From NCBI GenBank assembly GCA_964402505.1, contig CAYOCP010000014.1:45249-109248 (forward strand): 64,000 nt of DNA. The letters are read 5' to 3'. A program made the translations under genes and the position numbers. The DNA is from SLRI01 sp964402505. GTDB lineage: Bacteria; Pseudomonadota; Alphaproteobacteria; Geminicoccales; Geminicoccaceae. Positions 1 through 8,454 of this stretch are shown one piece after another (position 1 is the first letter of the stretch; every line of letters begins with the position of its first letter). The notes beneath the pieces were generated by a model. The model was not told the DNA's origin. It ran no database searches and worked only from the letters and a program-made list of their open reading frames with translations.

Positions 1-203
1 CCCTCGGCACGGTGCTGCTGCAGGTGCTGCAGAACCTCGTCAATCTCCTGGGCATCCCGACCTCGCTGAACTTCGCCGTCATGGGCACGGTGATCCTGCT
101 CGGTGTGCTCACCGACCAGCAGCTCCAGCGGCGACGGGCGCGGCTTCTCGCCGTCAAGGTTCACCAAGCCAAGGCCGCGACGGTCCAGCCGGCCGGTGCC
201 TGA
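1..203 (+). CDS. ABC sugar transporter permease, C-terminal fragment
   Basis: Only the last 67 or so codons are present; the gene enters from the left edge with no start inside the window. The visible part has a Gly/Leu-rich segment followed by a hydrophobic helix (NFAVMGTVILLGVLTDQ) and a basic cytoplasmic tail. This is the usual end of ribose/xylose-type (BPD_transp_2) inner-membrane permeases, which pair with an ATPase and a periplasmic binding protein for monosaccharide import. Those partners would lie to the left. Substrate cannot be judged from this piece. Family assignment is by tail similarity only. Confidence 0.6.
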   Translation, partial: LGTVLLQVLQNLVNLLGIPTSLNFAVMGTVILLGVLTDQQLQRRRARLLAVKVHQAKAATVQPAGA

Positions 204-260
204 CCTCGGGCGGGAGCGGCGCCGGCGGCTCGAGCCGCCGGCGCGCCCTGCCATCCGCCC

Positions 261-743
261 TCAGGCGGCGACCTTGTTGATCTTCTGGTTCGCGAGCTTG
301 TTCAGCTTGTCGTCGGCCGCGTGCTCCTCCTCGAGCGTCTTTTGGAGGAGCTTCGCCGCGTCCTTCAGCCCGAGCTGCTTCGCCCAGGCGACCAGGGTGC
401 CGTAGCGCGCGATCTCGTAATGCTCCACGGCCTGCGCCGCGGCGACCATCCCGGCGTCGCGGATCTCGTCCGACTTGGCGCCCTTGATGATCTCCTCGGC
501 CTCGGCCACGAGCCCGTCGAGCGCCTCGCAGGTCTCGGACTTGGGCTTCTGGTCGAGCATGCCGAACACCTGCTCGAGCCGCTCGACATGGCTCTCCGTC
601 TCCTTGTGATGCGCGTTGAACGCATCCACGAGCGCCTTGTCACCGGCCTTGTCGGCCATCTTCGGCAGGCTCTTGAGGATTTTCTTCTCGGCGTAGTACA
701 CGTCCTTCAGGTGATGGAGGAAAAGCTCGTTCATGTCCTTCAC
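261..743 (-). CDS. DUF892 ferritin-like protein (YciE/YciF family)
   Basis: About 160 residues with the family opening (NELFLHHLKDVYYAEKKIL) and alternating Glu/His-rich helices (AHHKETESHVERLEQVF, EHYEIARYGTL, EEEHAADDKLNKLA) typical of DUF892 four-helix, ferritin-like stress proteins. The GTG at 743 is chosen because a GGGAAAGGG ribosome site lies 7 bases upstream and because relatives begin Met-Lys before this motif; ATG at 734 is the alternative. The frame stays open further upstream, but that part runs into a repeat element and is unlikely to be coding. Family members are induced by stress; the biochemical role is not established. Confidence 0.85.
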   Translation of the reverse strand: MKDMNELFLHHLKDVYYAEKKILKSLPKMADKAGDKALVDAFNAHHKETESHVERLEQVFGMLDQKPKSETCEALDGLVAEAEEIIKGAKSDEIRDAGMVAAAQAVEHYEIARYGTLVAWAKQLGLKDAAKLLQKTLEEEHAADDKLNKLANQKINKVAA

Positions 744-843
744 GGTCGTACCCTTTCCCGGATTGTCGATCTGCCCGAGCAGGGCTCGCTCAGCCCGAGC
801 CCTGCCGGCGATGAACCGGCTCGACCACGCCCGGTTCCGGTCA

Positions 844-1076
844 GAGGCTGCCAATGAATGGGCTCGTGGTCGTGGGGTCGAGGGATTCGTGGGCGATCTC
901 GAGCCTTTCCGCGAGCGGGGTCGCGAGGTGCGGCTTCGGCGGGGCGGTTGGACGTCGGCCTGGATGTTCAGGAGCGTTTATGGGGTCAGGACTCTTTTGG
1001 GCCGCCTAAAAGAGTCCTGACCCCATAAGCTCGATGCAGCGATGCGACGGCCCTCGGCCCATTCATTGACAGCCTC
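844..1076. mobile_element. IS-like remnant / MITE-like element, copy 1
   Basis: A 233-bp element bounded by near-perfect 20-bp terminal inverted repeats: GAGGCTGCCAATGAATGGGC at the left, and at the right the complement of GAGGCTGTCAATGAATGGGC (19 of 20 match). TCA flanks it on both sides (841-843 and 1077-1079), fitting a 3-bp target duplication. The right TCA is the stop codon of the Tag-like gene, so insertion left that gene intact. It carries no open transposase; it shares its left ~130 bp, internal hairpin and right end with the element at 55817-56202. A 3-bp TNA duplication is known for some IS5-family groups, but the family is uncertain. Confidence 0.75.
978..1028. repeat. Perfect 21-bp inverted repeat inside element copy 1
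   Basis: TTATGGGGTCAGGACTCTTT(T) reads into a 9-base loop (GGGCCGCCT) and then its exact complement: arms 978-998 and 1008-1028. This could form a very stable hairpin in single-stranded DNA or RNA. The same hairpin, with minor changes, is present in the second element at 56091-56141. It may serve as a REP-like site or block read-through between the flanking minus-strand genes; neither is shown by the sequence. Confidence 0.85.
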
Positions 1077-1757
1077 TCAGTCCACGGAAAGGGCCAGGAT
1101 CTGCGAGAGCTGGCAGAGCGGGCGGCCGGTCTCCTGCCGCCAGCGGTTGAAGGCCGCCTGCACCGCCCGAATCTCGTCCCGGGTGCGAGGCGGGCCGGCC
1201 ATGGCCTCCCAGGTCACGAGGCCGCGCTCGACGGAGCTCGTGAGGATGAAGGTGTCCTTGCCGACCATGCGCAGGAAGGCCGGGGCCGAGCGGCCGCCCA
1301 GATGCTGCATGCGCCTCGCGAGCTCGATCCAAAGCGCGGTGATCCGGTCCACGGGCCAGTCCGCCAGCCAGTGACCGAACCCGCCGTGCTGACGGGCGAT
1401 CGCCAGCACCTCCGCAGCGTTCGCCCTGACCGCCCGGAGCTTGCCCATGTGGCGGATCAGGCGCCGGTCGCCGAGCATAGCCTCGAGCTCCTCGTCGGCC
1501 AGCCCGGCCACGCGCGCCGGATCGAAGCCCGAGAAGATCTCCTCGAAGGCCGGCCATTTCCGGTCGACCAGCTCGTGCTTGAGCCCGGCCCGGAAGATGC
1601 GCAGCGCCATGGCCGAGAGGTAGCGATCGTCGCCCGTGGCCTCGAGCTCGACCGCGTCCCTGGGGACGGTGAGGCGGGCCTGGAGCGCCGCCCGGCCGTG
1701 GCGCATGAGGGCCGCTTCCTCGATCGCTTGGAAGGTGACGGGGTTCAAGCGTCCCAT
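1077..1757 (-). CDS. DNA-3-methyladenine glycosylase I family protein
   Basis: 226 residues resembling Tag-type base-excision glycosylases: a segment like the family's substrate-pocket region (LRIFRAGLKHELVDRKWPAF followed by EEIFSGFDPARVA), then HhH-like helices (LRAVRANAAEVLAIARQHGG) and FLRMVGKDTFIL. Tag enzymes remove 3-methyladenine from alkylated DNA. The ATG at 1757 overlaps the end of the upstream aldo/keto reductase by 13 bp, so the two are probably co-transcribed. The stop codon is the TCA that flanks the IS-like element. The family's zinc-binding residues are not obvious to me, so this may be a divergent member. Confidence 0.75.
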   Translation of the reverse strand: MGRLNPVTFQAIEEAALMRHGRAALQARLTVPRDAVELEATGDDRYLSAMALRIFRAGLKHELVDRKWPAFEEIFSGFDPARVAGLADEELEAMLGDRRLIRHMGKLRAVRANAAEVLAIARQHGGFGHWLADWPVDRITALWIELARRMQHLGGRSAPAFLRMVGKDTFILTSSVERGLVTWEAMAGPPRTRDEIRAVQAAFNRWRQETGRPLCQLSQILALSVD

Positions 1758-2569
1758 TCGGGTGCGTAGGCGCCGTTCACCAGCCGTCCCTCGGGCGAGC
1801 CCAGGGCGCTGATCCGGCGCATCTCCTCGTCCGTCAGCGCGAAATCGAAGGCGGCGAGGTTCTCGGCGATGCGGGCCTCGTTCGAGCTGCGCGGGATGGC
1901 GATGACGTTCTTCTGCTGGACCAGCCAGCGCAGCGTCACCTGGGTCGCGGTCCGGCCGTGCGCCTCGGCCACCTCGCCGATCACGGGATCGCCCAGGACC
2001 TTGCCGCGCGCGATCGGGCAATAGGCGGTGAGCGCCATGCCGTGCCGCCGCAGCGCCGCCATCACCCGGTCCTGGCTGAGGAAGGGATGGTACTCGACCT
2101 GGTCGGTGACCAGCGGGGCGGCGCTCAGCTTCGCCGCCTCCTCGACCATGGCGGCGGTGAAGTTGCTGACCCCGATATGCCGGGTCTTGCCGGCTTCGCG
2201 CACGGCGTTCAGGGCGTTGATGGTCTCCTCGAGCGGCACGTCCTTCGCCGGCCAGTGCAGCAAGAGCAGATCGACGGCATCGACGCCGAGGAGCTCCAGC
2301 CGCTCGTCGGCGGCGCGCCTGAAGTCGTCGGCGCGGAACTGGTCGGGCCATATCTTGGTGGTGAGGAAGATTTCGTCGCGCCGGATGCCCGAGGCGCGGA
2401 TGCCGGCGGCGACCTCCCGCTCGTTGCCGTAGGCCTTGGCGGTGTCGACATGGCGGTAGCCCGTGGCGATGGCGTGCTCGACCAGCGCCTGCACCCGGTC
2501 GTGCGGCAGGTCCCAGGTGCCGAAGCCGATGGCCGATATCCTCGCCCCGTTCGCCTCGACGATGATCAT
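1745..2569 (-). CDS. Aldo/keto reductase (2,5-diketo-D-gluconate reductase type)
   Basis: 274 residues, the usual AKR barrel length. Family landmarks are all present: GFGTWDLP near the start, the catalytic Asp and Tyr in DTAKAYGNE, the Lys in TTKIWP, the His in LLLLHWP, GVSNF, and the NADPH-binding tail IPRSSNEARI. It should reduce aldehydes or ketones with NADPH in the cytoplasm; the DkgA/DkgB type is the closest by motif. ATG at 2569 is preceded by GGAGG 8 bases upstream, which rules against the longer open frame to 2644. It leads a two-gene unit with the glycosylase and is divergent from the phosphatase at 2664. Confidence 0.9.
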   Translation of the reverse strand: MIIVEANGARISAIGFGTWDLPHDRVQALVEHAIATGYRHVDTAKAYGNEREVAAGIRASGIRRDEIFLTTKIWPDQFRADDFRRAADERLELLGVDAVDLLLLHWPAKDVPLEETINALNAVREAGKTRHIGVSNFTAAMVEEAAKLSAAPLVTDQVEYHPFLSQDRVMAALRRHGMALTAYCPIARGKVLGDPVIGEVAEAHGRTATQVTLRWLVQQKNVIAIPRSSNEARIAENLAAFDFALTDEEMRRISALGSPEGRLVNGAYAPEWDA

Positions 2570-2663
2570 GCGCGCTCCTCCGGAATTTCCGTCCCGCTCT
2601 CGTCGCGGCGACCGGTCCGTCCTATAACCCGCTCCATCGCGCACCCCAAGCCCGGACCGAAAG

Positions 2664-3455
2664 ATGCCCGAGATCGACCCCGCCTTGCGGCTCGCCGCCG
2701 CCGAAGCCGTCGCCCGCGAGGCCGGCAGCCTCGCCCGGCGCTACTACCTCGTACGCGACACCCTCGAGATCGAGAGCAAGGGTGCTCAGGATCTGGTGAG
2801 CCAGGCCGATCGCGAGGTCGAGACGCTGATGCGCCAGCGGCTGGCCGAGTTCTTTCCCGGAGACGGCTTCGTCGGCGAGGAGCACGCGCACGAGCTCAAG
2901 GGCGAGGGTGGCGGGCACTGGGTCATCGATCCCATCGACGGCACCTGGTGCTTCCTGAACGGCATCGGCTCCTGGTGTGTCAGCCTCGCCTACGAGCGGG
3001 CCGGGCAAATCGAGATCGGCGTCGTCTACGATCCCATGGCCGGCGAGCTCTTCGCCGCGAGGCGCGGCGGCGGTGCCACCATGAACGGCGTGCCGATCCG
3101 CGTCGCCGACGTCGCCTCGCTCGGCGACGGCACGGTCAGCCTCGGCTACTCGCTGCGCGTGCCGGTCGAATCGATGCTGCCGCTCTTCGAGAAGCTGCTG
3201 CGCGCCGGCGGCATGTACCAGCGGCACGGCTCGGGTGCGCTCGGCCTCGCCTGGACGGCCGCGGGCCGGCTGATCGGCTATCTGGAGCCGCACATGAACA
3301 GCTGGGACTGCCTCGCCGGGCTGCTCCTGGTCGAGGAGGCGGGCGGCTTCGCCAACGACTTCCTCACGAATAACGGGCTCCTCGACGGCAATCCGGTGAT
3401 CGCCGGGCCGAAGCCGCTCGAGGCCGAATTCCGGCGGCTCACCGCTCACTGGTGA
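2664..3455 (+). CDS. Inositol monophosphatase family protein
   Basis: 263 residues with the metal-dependent IMPase signatures in order: the metal-binding Glu pair (GFVGEEHAHE), WVIDPIDGTWCFLNG, and the C-terminal SWDCLAGLLLVEEAGG. Members dephosphorylate inositol phosphates, histidinol phosphate or related sugar phosphates with Mg2+. The motif WCFLNG in place of the common TNFVHG suggests a subgroup, so the substrate is open. It converges on the DASS transporter gene with a 10-bp overlap of the two 3' ends. Confidence 0.88.
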   Translation: MPEIDPALRLAAAEAVAREAGSLARRYYLVRDTLEIESKGAQDLVSQADREVETLMRQRLAEFFPGDGFVGEEHAHELKGEGGGHWVIDPIDGTWCFLNGIGSWCVSLAYERAGQIEIGVVYDPMAGELFAARRGGGATMNGVPIRVADVASLGDGTVSLGYSLRVPVESMLPLFEKLLRAGGMYQRHGSGALGLAWTAAGRLIGYLEPHMNSWDCLAGLLLVEEAGGFANDFLTNNGLLDGNPVIAGPKPLEAEFRRLTAHW

Positions 3456-5014
3456 GCCGGCGGGACTCCGCTTCCGACGCCGAAGACGGCGCCCGCGAGG
3501 AAGTACATGGCGCCGAAGGTCACGGCGATCGCCAGGATGTTCAGCCAGAAGCCGGCGATCACCATGTCCTTGAGCTGCATGCGCTCGTAGGAGAAGACGA
3601 TCGCGTTGGGCGGGGTGGCGACCGGCATCATGAAGGCCATGGAAGCACCGACGGCGACCGGCACGGCGAGCACGCGCGGATCGAGGCCGAGGCCCACGGC
3701 GACCGCCCCCAGGATCGGCAGGAAGGTGGCGGTCGAGGCCGTGTTCGAGGTGATCTCGGTGAGGTAGACGATGGCCGTCACCACGATCAGCACCAGGATC
3801 CAGGTGCCGACGTCGAAGCCGGTGACCGAGTTGCCGATCCACTCGGCGAGGCCCGTGTCCTTGAATCCGCCGGCCAGCGCCAGGCCGCCGCCGAAGAGCA
3901 GGAGCACGCCCCAGGGCACGTCGCGCGCCGCCGTCCAGTCGAGGACGAAGGTGCTGCCCTCGCGGGAGAGCGGCCAGGCGAAGAGGACGAGGGCCGCGAT
4001 CAGCGCCACCGAGGTGTCGTTGAGGGGCCAGCCGGTCAGCGCCACGATGGGCGAGCGGAAGATCCAGGCGAAGGCGGCGGCGAGGAAGACGCCGCCCACC
4101 ACCTTCTCGGCGCGGCTCATCGGCCCGAGCGCCAGGAGCTCGCTGCGCACCACGGCGCCGGCATCGCCGACCTGCAGCCGGCGCGCCGGGAAGATCACCC
4201 GGGTCAGGAGCAGCCAGGCCAGAGGCAGCATGAGGATGACCACCGGCATGCCGAACAGCATCCAGGTGAAGAAGGTGACGTGGATGTCGTAGGTGCTGGC
4301 GAGGAAGCTCGCGAGGAGCGCGTTGGGCGGGGTGCCGATCAGCGTGCCGACGCCGCCGATCGAGGCGCTGTAGGCGATGCCGAGCATGAGCGCCACGCCG
4401 AAATTGCGCAGCATGTGCTCGTCCTCGGTCCGCCGGCCGACGAAGTCGATGACCGAGAGCCCGACCGCGTACATCATCACGGTGGTCGCGGTGTTGGAGA
4501 TCCAGAGCGAGAGGAAGGCCGTCGCCAGCATGAAGCCGCCGATGATGCCGCCGGGGCTGGTGCCGACCGTGCCGACGATGCTGAGCGCTATGCGCCGGTG
4601 CAGGCCCCAGCGCTGCATGGCGGCGGCGAGGAGGAAGCCGCCGAGGAAGAGGAAGATCAGGCTGTCGGCGTAGCTCGCCGCGACCGGCCCCATGGCGGAG
4701 ATGCCGAAGAGCGGCATCAGCGGGATCGGCAGGAGCGCCGTAGCCGGGATCGGCACCGCCTCGCCGAGCCACCAGATGACGATCCAGAAGGTCAGCGCCA
4801 CGAGCCGCCACGCCTCGATCGGCATGGCTTCGGGAGCGGGCAGGAGGACGATCAGAAGGGCGACGATCGGGCCGAGCACCAGGGCACCGAGGCGGACCGG
4901 CGAGAGCGGCTCGCCCCGGTCCGGCCCCTCGCCCTCGCCGAGCGGCCGCTCCTCCCCGGCGGGCGTCGCCGGCTCCGCCGCGTGCGCATGGTCGTTTGGA
5001 CGAGCTTCGGTCAT
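3446..5014 (-). CDS. DASS/SLC13-family dicarboxylate (anion) sodium symporter
   Basis: 522 residues, mostly membrane helices after a charged 38-residue N-terminus. Both conserved SNT motifs that bind sodium and substrate in this family are visible (LWISNTATTV near 173 and EITSNTASTA near 423), plus PVATPPNA near the end. It probably imports C4-dicarboxylates or similar anions with Na+. ATG at 5014 is supported by GGAGGAAGG just upstream. The gene follows metZ by about 100 bp on the same strand but has no obvious pathway link to it. Confidence 0.9.
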   Translation of the reverse strand: MTEARPNDHAHAAEPATPAGEERPLGEGEGPDRGEPLSPVRLGALVLGPIVALLIVLLPAPEAMPIEAWRLVALTFWIVIWWLGEAVPIPATALLPIPLMPLFGISAMGPVAASYADSLIFLFLGGFLLAAAMQRWGLHRRIALSIVGTVGTSPGGIIGGFMLATAFLSLWISNTATTVMMYAVGLSVIDFVGRRTEDEHMLRNFGVALMLGIAYSASIGGVGTLIGTPPNALLASFLASTYDIHVTFFTWMLFGMPVVILMLPLAWLLLTRVIFPARRLQVGDAGAVVRSELLALGPMSRAEKVVGGVFLAAAFAWIFRSPIVALTGWPLNDTSVALIAALVLFAWPLSREGSTFVLDWTAARDVPWGVLLLFGGGLALAGGFKDTGLAEWIGNSVTGFDVGTWILVLIVVTAIVYLTEITSNTASTATFLPILGAVAVGLGLDPRVLAVPVAVGASMAFMMPVATPPNAIVFSYERMQLKDMVIAGFWLNILAIAVTFGAMYFLAGAVFGVGSGVPPAHQ

Positions 5015-5116
5015 CTTCCTTCCTCCGTCGCGCCGGTGCCGGGCCGGCCGGTTCAGCTTGTCGCCACTGCGCCGGCCTTGCAAGGGGAAGAGCCGGCGAC
5101 GGGACCGGAGCGGCTC

Positions 5117-6301
5117 TCAGGCGAGCGCCTGGTCGAGATCCTCGATGATGTCGTCGACATGCTCGATCCCGACCGAGAGGCGGATCAAATCGTCGGTGAT
5201 GCCGAGCGCCTCGCGTTCGTCCTGCGACAGCTTCGAGTGGGTGGTGGTGACCGGGTGGGTGACCATGGTCTTGCTGTCGCCGAGATTGTTGGAGATCACG
5301 GCGAGCCGGAGCCTGTCCATGACCTCGAAGGCGCGCGCCTTGCCGCCGCCGGTGCGAAAGGCGATGAGCGTGGAGCCGCCCTGCATCTGGCGGCGGGCGA
5401 GGGCGTGCTGCGGGTGGCTCTCGAGGCCGGGATAGAGGGTGCGGCAAACCCTGGGGTGGGCCTCGAGGTGCCGGGCGATGCGCTCGGCGGAGCGGCATTG
5501 CCGGGCGACCCTGAGCGGCATGGTCTCGAGTCCCTTGAGCAGCAGCCAGGCATTGAACGGGCTGAGGCTCGGCCCGGTATGCTTGAGGTAGGGGTGGAGG
5601 ACCTCGTCGCGGTAGCGCTGCGTGCCGAGCACGGCGCCGCCGAGGCAGCGGCCCTGGCCGTCGATGTGCTTGGTGGCGGAATAGACGACGACGTCGGCGC
5701 CGAGGGCGAGCGGGCGTTGCAGGAGCGGCGTGGCGAAGACGTTGTCGACCACGACCTCGGCACCGGCCCTGTGGGCGAGCTCCGCCACGGCCTCGATGTC
5801 GACGAGCTCGAGGGCGGGGTTGGACGGGGTCTCGAGGAAGACGAGTGCGGTGGGCCGCGCCAGCGCCGCGCGCCACTGGTCGAGGTCGGTGCCGTCGACG
5901 AAGGTGTGCCCGACGCCGAAGCGCGGCAGGATCGAGGCGATGATGTGGCGGCAGGAGCCGAAGAGGGCGCGGGACGCCACCACCCTGTCGCCGGCGGCGA
6001 GGCGGCACATCAGGGCGGCGTTGACGGCGGCCATGCCGGAGCCGACGGCGCAGCAGGCCTCGGCCCCCTCGAGTGCCGCGAGGCGCTGCTCGAACGTGCC
6101 GACCGTCGGGTTGCCGTAGCGGCTGTACATGTAGCCCCGGGCGCGGTCGCGAAAGCGGTCCTCGGCATGCTCGGCGCGCTCGTAGACGAAGCCCGAGGTG
6201 AGGTAGAGCGCCTCCGCCGTCTCGCCGTGATGCGAGCGATCGAGCCCGCCCTGCACCAGCTGCGTCTCCAGTCGCCAGCCGCCTGCCCTGTCTTCCGCCA
6301 T
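5117..6301 (-). CDS. metZ: O-succinylhomoserine sulfhydrylase MetZ
   Basis: 394 residues of the Cys/Met-metabolism PLP family. The PLP lysine is K211 (YSATKHIDGQG), the pyridine-binding Asp is D186 (VVVDNVFATP), and SRYGNPTV (60-67) and the C-terminal RLSVGIEHVDDIIEDLDQAL are standard. It converts O-succinylhomoserine plus sulfide to homocysteine, the direct sulfhydrylation route to methionine. The assignment to MetZ rather than cystathionine synthase rests on overall similarity and on the SAM-II riboswitch directly upstream, which is typical for this gene. ATG at 6301 has GGAG about 8 bases upstream. Confidence 0.92.
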   Translation of the reverse strand: MAEDRAGGWRLETQLVQGGLDRSHHGETAEALYLTSGFVYERAEHAEDRFRDRARGYMYSRYGNPTVGTFEQRLAALEGAEACCAVGSGMAAVNAALMCRLAAGDRVVASRALFGSCRHIIASILPRFGVGHTFVDGTDLDQWRAALARPTALVFLETPSNPALELVDIEAVAELAHRAGAEVVVDNVFATPLLQRPLALGADVVVYSATKHIDGQGRCLGGAVLGTQRYRDEVLHPYLKHTGPSLSPFNAWLLLKGLETMPLRVARQCRSAERIARHLEAHPRVCRTLYPGLESHPQHALARRQMQGGSTLIAFRTGGGKARAFEVMDRLRLAVISNNLGDSKTMVTHPVTTTHSKLSQDEREALGITDDLIRLSVGIEHVDDIIEDLDQALA

Positions 6302-6328
6302 GCGCCCGCTCCAAAAGCAAGAAACCCC

Positions 6329-6363
6329 GGCCGGGCAGGCCAGGGTCCATATGACGCCCGGCC
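6329..6363 (-). terminator. Terminator-like expression platform of the metZ SAM-II riboswitch
   Basis: Read on the minus strand, GGCCGGGC (6363-6356) pairs exactly with GCCCGGCC (6336-6329), followed by GGGG and the U-rich stretch TTTCTTGCTTTT before the metZ ribosome site. The 5' arm begins right after the last conserved aptamer bases (GCTAAAA), so SAM binding could influence whether this hairpin forms. This indicates control by transcription attenuation, with possible masking of the ribosome site. Confidence 0.65.
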
Positions 6364-6420
6364 TTTTAGCGGGTTGTTTAACGTGGCCCGCAAGCCGACC
6401 GGCTCAAATCACCACGAACC
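6361..6420 (-). promoter_or_regulatory. SAM-II riboswitch upstream of metZ
   Basis: On the minus strand the leader reads TTCGTGGTGATTTGAGCCGG, then TCGGCTTGCGGGCCACGTTA and AACAACCCGCTAAAAGG. This matches the SAM-II consensus closely: the CGUGGUGAUUUG box, CCGGUCGGCUUGC, CCACGUUAAACAA and GCUAAA. The expected H-type pseudoknot pairs are present (CGTGG with CCACG; GCGGG with CCCGC). SAM-II switches repress methionine-biosynthesis genes when S-adenosylmethionine is abundant. It sits about 60 bases ahead of the metZ start. Confidence 0.93.
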
Positions 6421-6550
6421 GTGGACTAGGCTTCGGCGGGCCGGCCGTCAAGCGGCTGGCCGAAGGGACCTCGAAATGGCGGGTGAACGCCCTTGGCGGG
6501 CGCCGGCGGGTGGCGGATAGTGGAACCTCGCATCGGCGAGGAGGAAGATC

Positions 6551-7384
6551 GTGAGCGACAAGGGTGCCGTGTTCCGGGCTCTGCATGAAGGGCCCGGCGC
6601 CTTCATCATTCCCAATCCCTGGGACGCGGGCTCGGCGCGCATTCTCGCCGGCCTCGGCTTTCAGGCACTGGCCACGACCAGCGCCGGCATGGCGTTCGCG
6701 CTCGGCCGCCGCGACGGCGGCGTGGCGCGGGAGGCGGTGCTCGACCACTGCCGCGCCCTCGTCGGGGCGACGGCCCTGCCGGTCTCGGCCGATCTCGAGA
6801 AGGGCTTCGGCGACAGTCCCGAGAGTGCCGCGGCCACCGTGCGCGACGCGGCAGCCTCGGGGCTCGCCGGCTGCTCGATCGAGGATTTCACCGGACGCGA
6901 CGAGGCCCCGATCTTCGACTTCGGCCAGGCGGTCGAGCGCATCGCCGCCGCGGCCGAGGCGGCAAGGGCTCTCTCGCAAGATTTCGTGCTGACGGCGCGG
7001 GCGGAGGGCTTCCTGCACGGCCGGCCGGATCTCGACGACATCATCAAGAGGCTGCAGGCCTTCGAGAAGGCGGGCGCCGACGTGCTCTACGCGCCGGGCC
7101 TGCCCGATCTGGACGCGATCCAGACGGTCTGCGGCTCCGTGGCGAGGCCGGTCAACGTGCTCGCCGGCAATCCCAAGACGGCGTTCAGCCTGGCCGAGCT
7201 GGCGGCGGCGGGAGCGAGGCGGATCAGCGTCGGCGGCGCCTTGGCGCGGCTCGCCTACGGCGCCGTCCAGGAGGCAGCGCTCGAGATGCTCGACCGGGGC
7301 ACCTTCCGCTTCACCGAACGGGCGCTGCCGCAAGCCGAGGTCGAGCGGTTCATGACCGGAGATTGTTCGAGCGCCTCCGGGTGA
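6551..7384 (+). CDS. Isocitrate lyase/PEP phosphomutase family protein
   Basis: 277 residues of the ICL/PEPM barrel superfamily: IPNPWDAGSARILAGLGF and TTSAGMA at the N-terminus, the metal-site Asp in PVSADLEKGFGD, GCSIEDFTG, and FVLTARAEGFL. Members cleave or form C-C or P-C bonds on 2-oxoacids (2-methylisocitrate lyase, oxaloacetate decarboxylase, phosphonopyruvate hydrolase). The lyase Cys motif (KKCGH) is absent, so isocitrate lyase itself is unlikely; the exact substrate is unknown. Start is GTG at 6551 with GAGGAAG 5-10 bases upstream. Divergent from metZ. Confidence 0.82.
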   Translation: MSDKGAVFRALHEGPGAFIIPNPWDAGSARILAGLGFQALATTSAGMAFALGRRDGGVAREAVLDHCRALVGATALPVSADLEKGFGDSPESAAATVRDAAASGLAGCSIEDFTGRDEAPIFDFGQAVERIAAAAEAARALSQDFVLTARAEGFLHGRPDLDDIIKRLQAFEKAGADVLYAPGLPDLDAIQTVCGSVARPVNVLAGNPKTAFSLAELAAAGARRISVGGALARLAYGAVQEAALEMLDRGTFRFTERALPQAEVERFMTGDCSSASG

Positions 7385-7390
7385 GGGTCG

Positions 7391-8449
<1,059 letters not shown>

Positions 8450-8454
8450 GCGGG

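Noticed and set aside
744..854. N-terminal extension of the DUF892 gene up to 854
   Set aside because: It would run into the IS-like element's inverted end; the ribosome site and family start point to 743.
5070..5100. GCCGGC inverted repeat between the DASS and metZ genes as a terminator
   Set aside because: Arms are only 6 bp, the loop is long and no U-tract follows; such repeats are frequent by chance at this GC content.
2622..6350. Open frame of 1242 codons antisense or out of frame to the phosphatase, transporter and metZ genes
   Set aside because: Arg/Pro/His-rich shadow typical of high-GC DNA; the in-register genes have complete family motifs.
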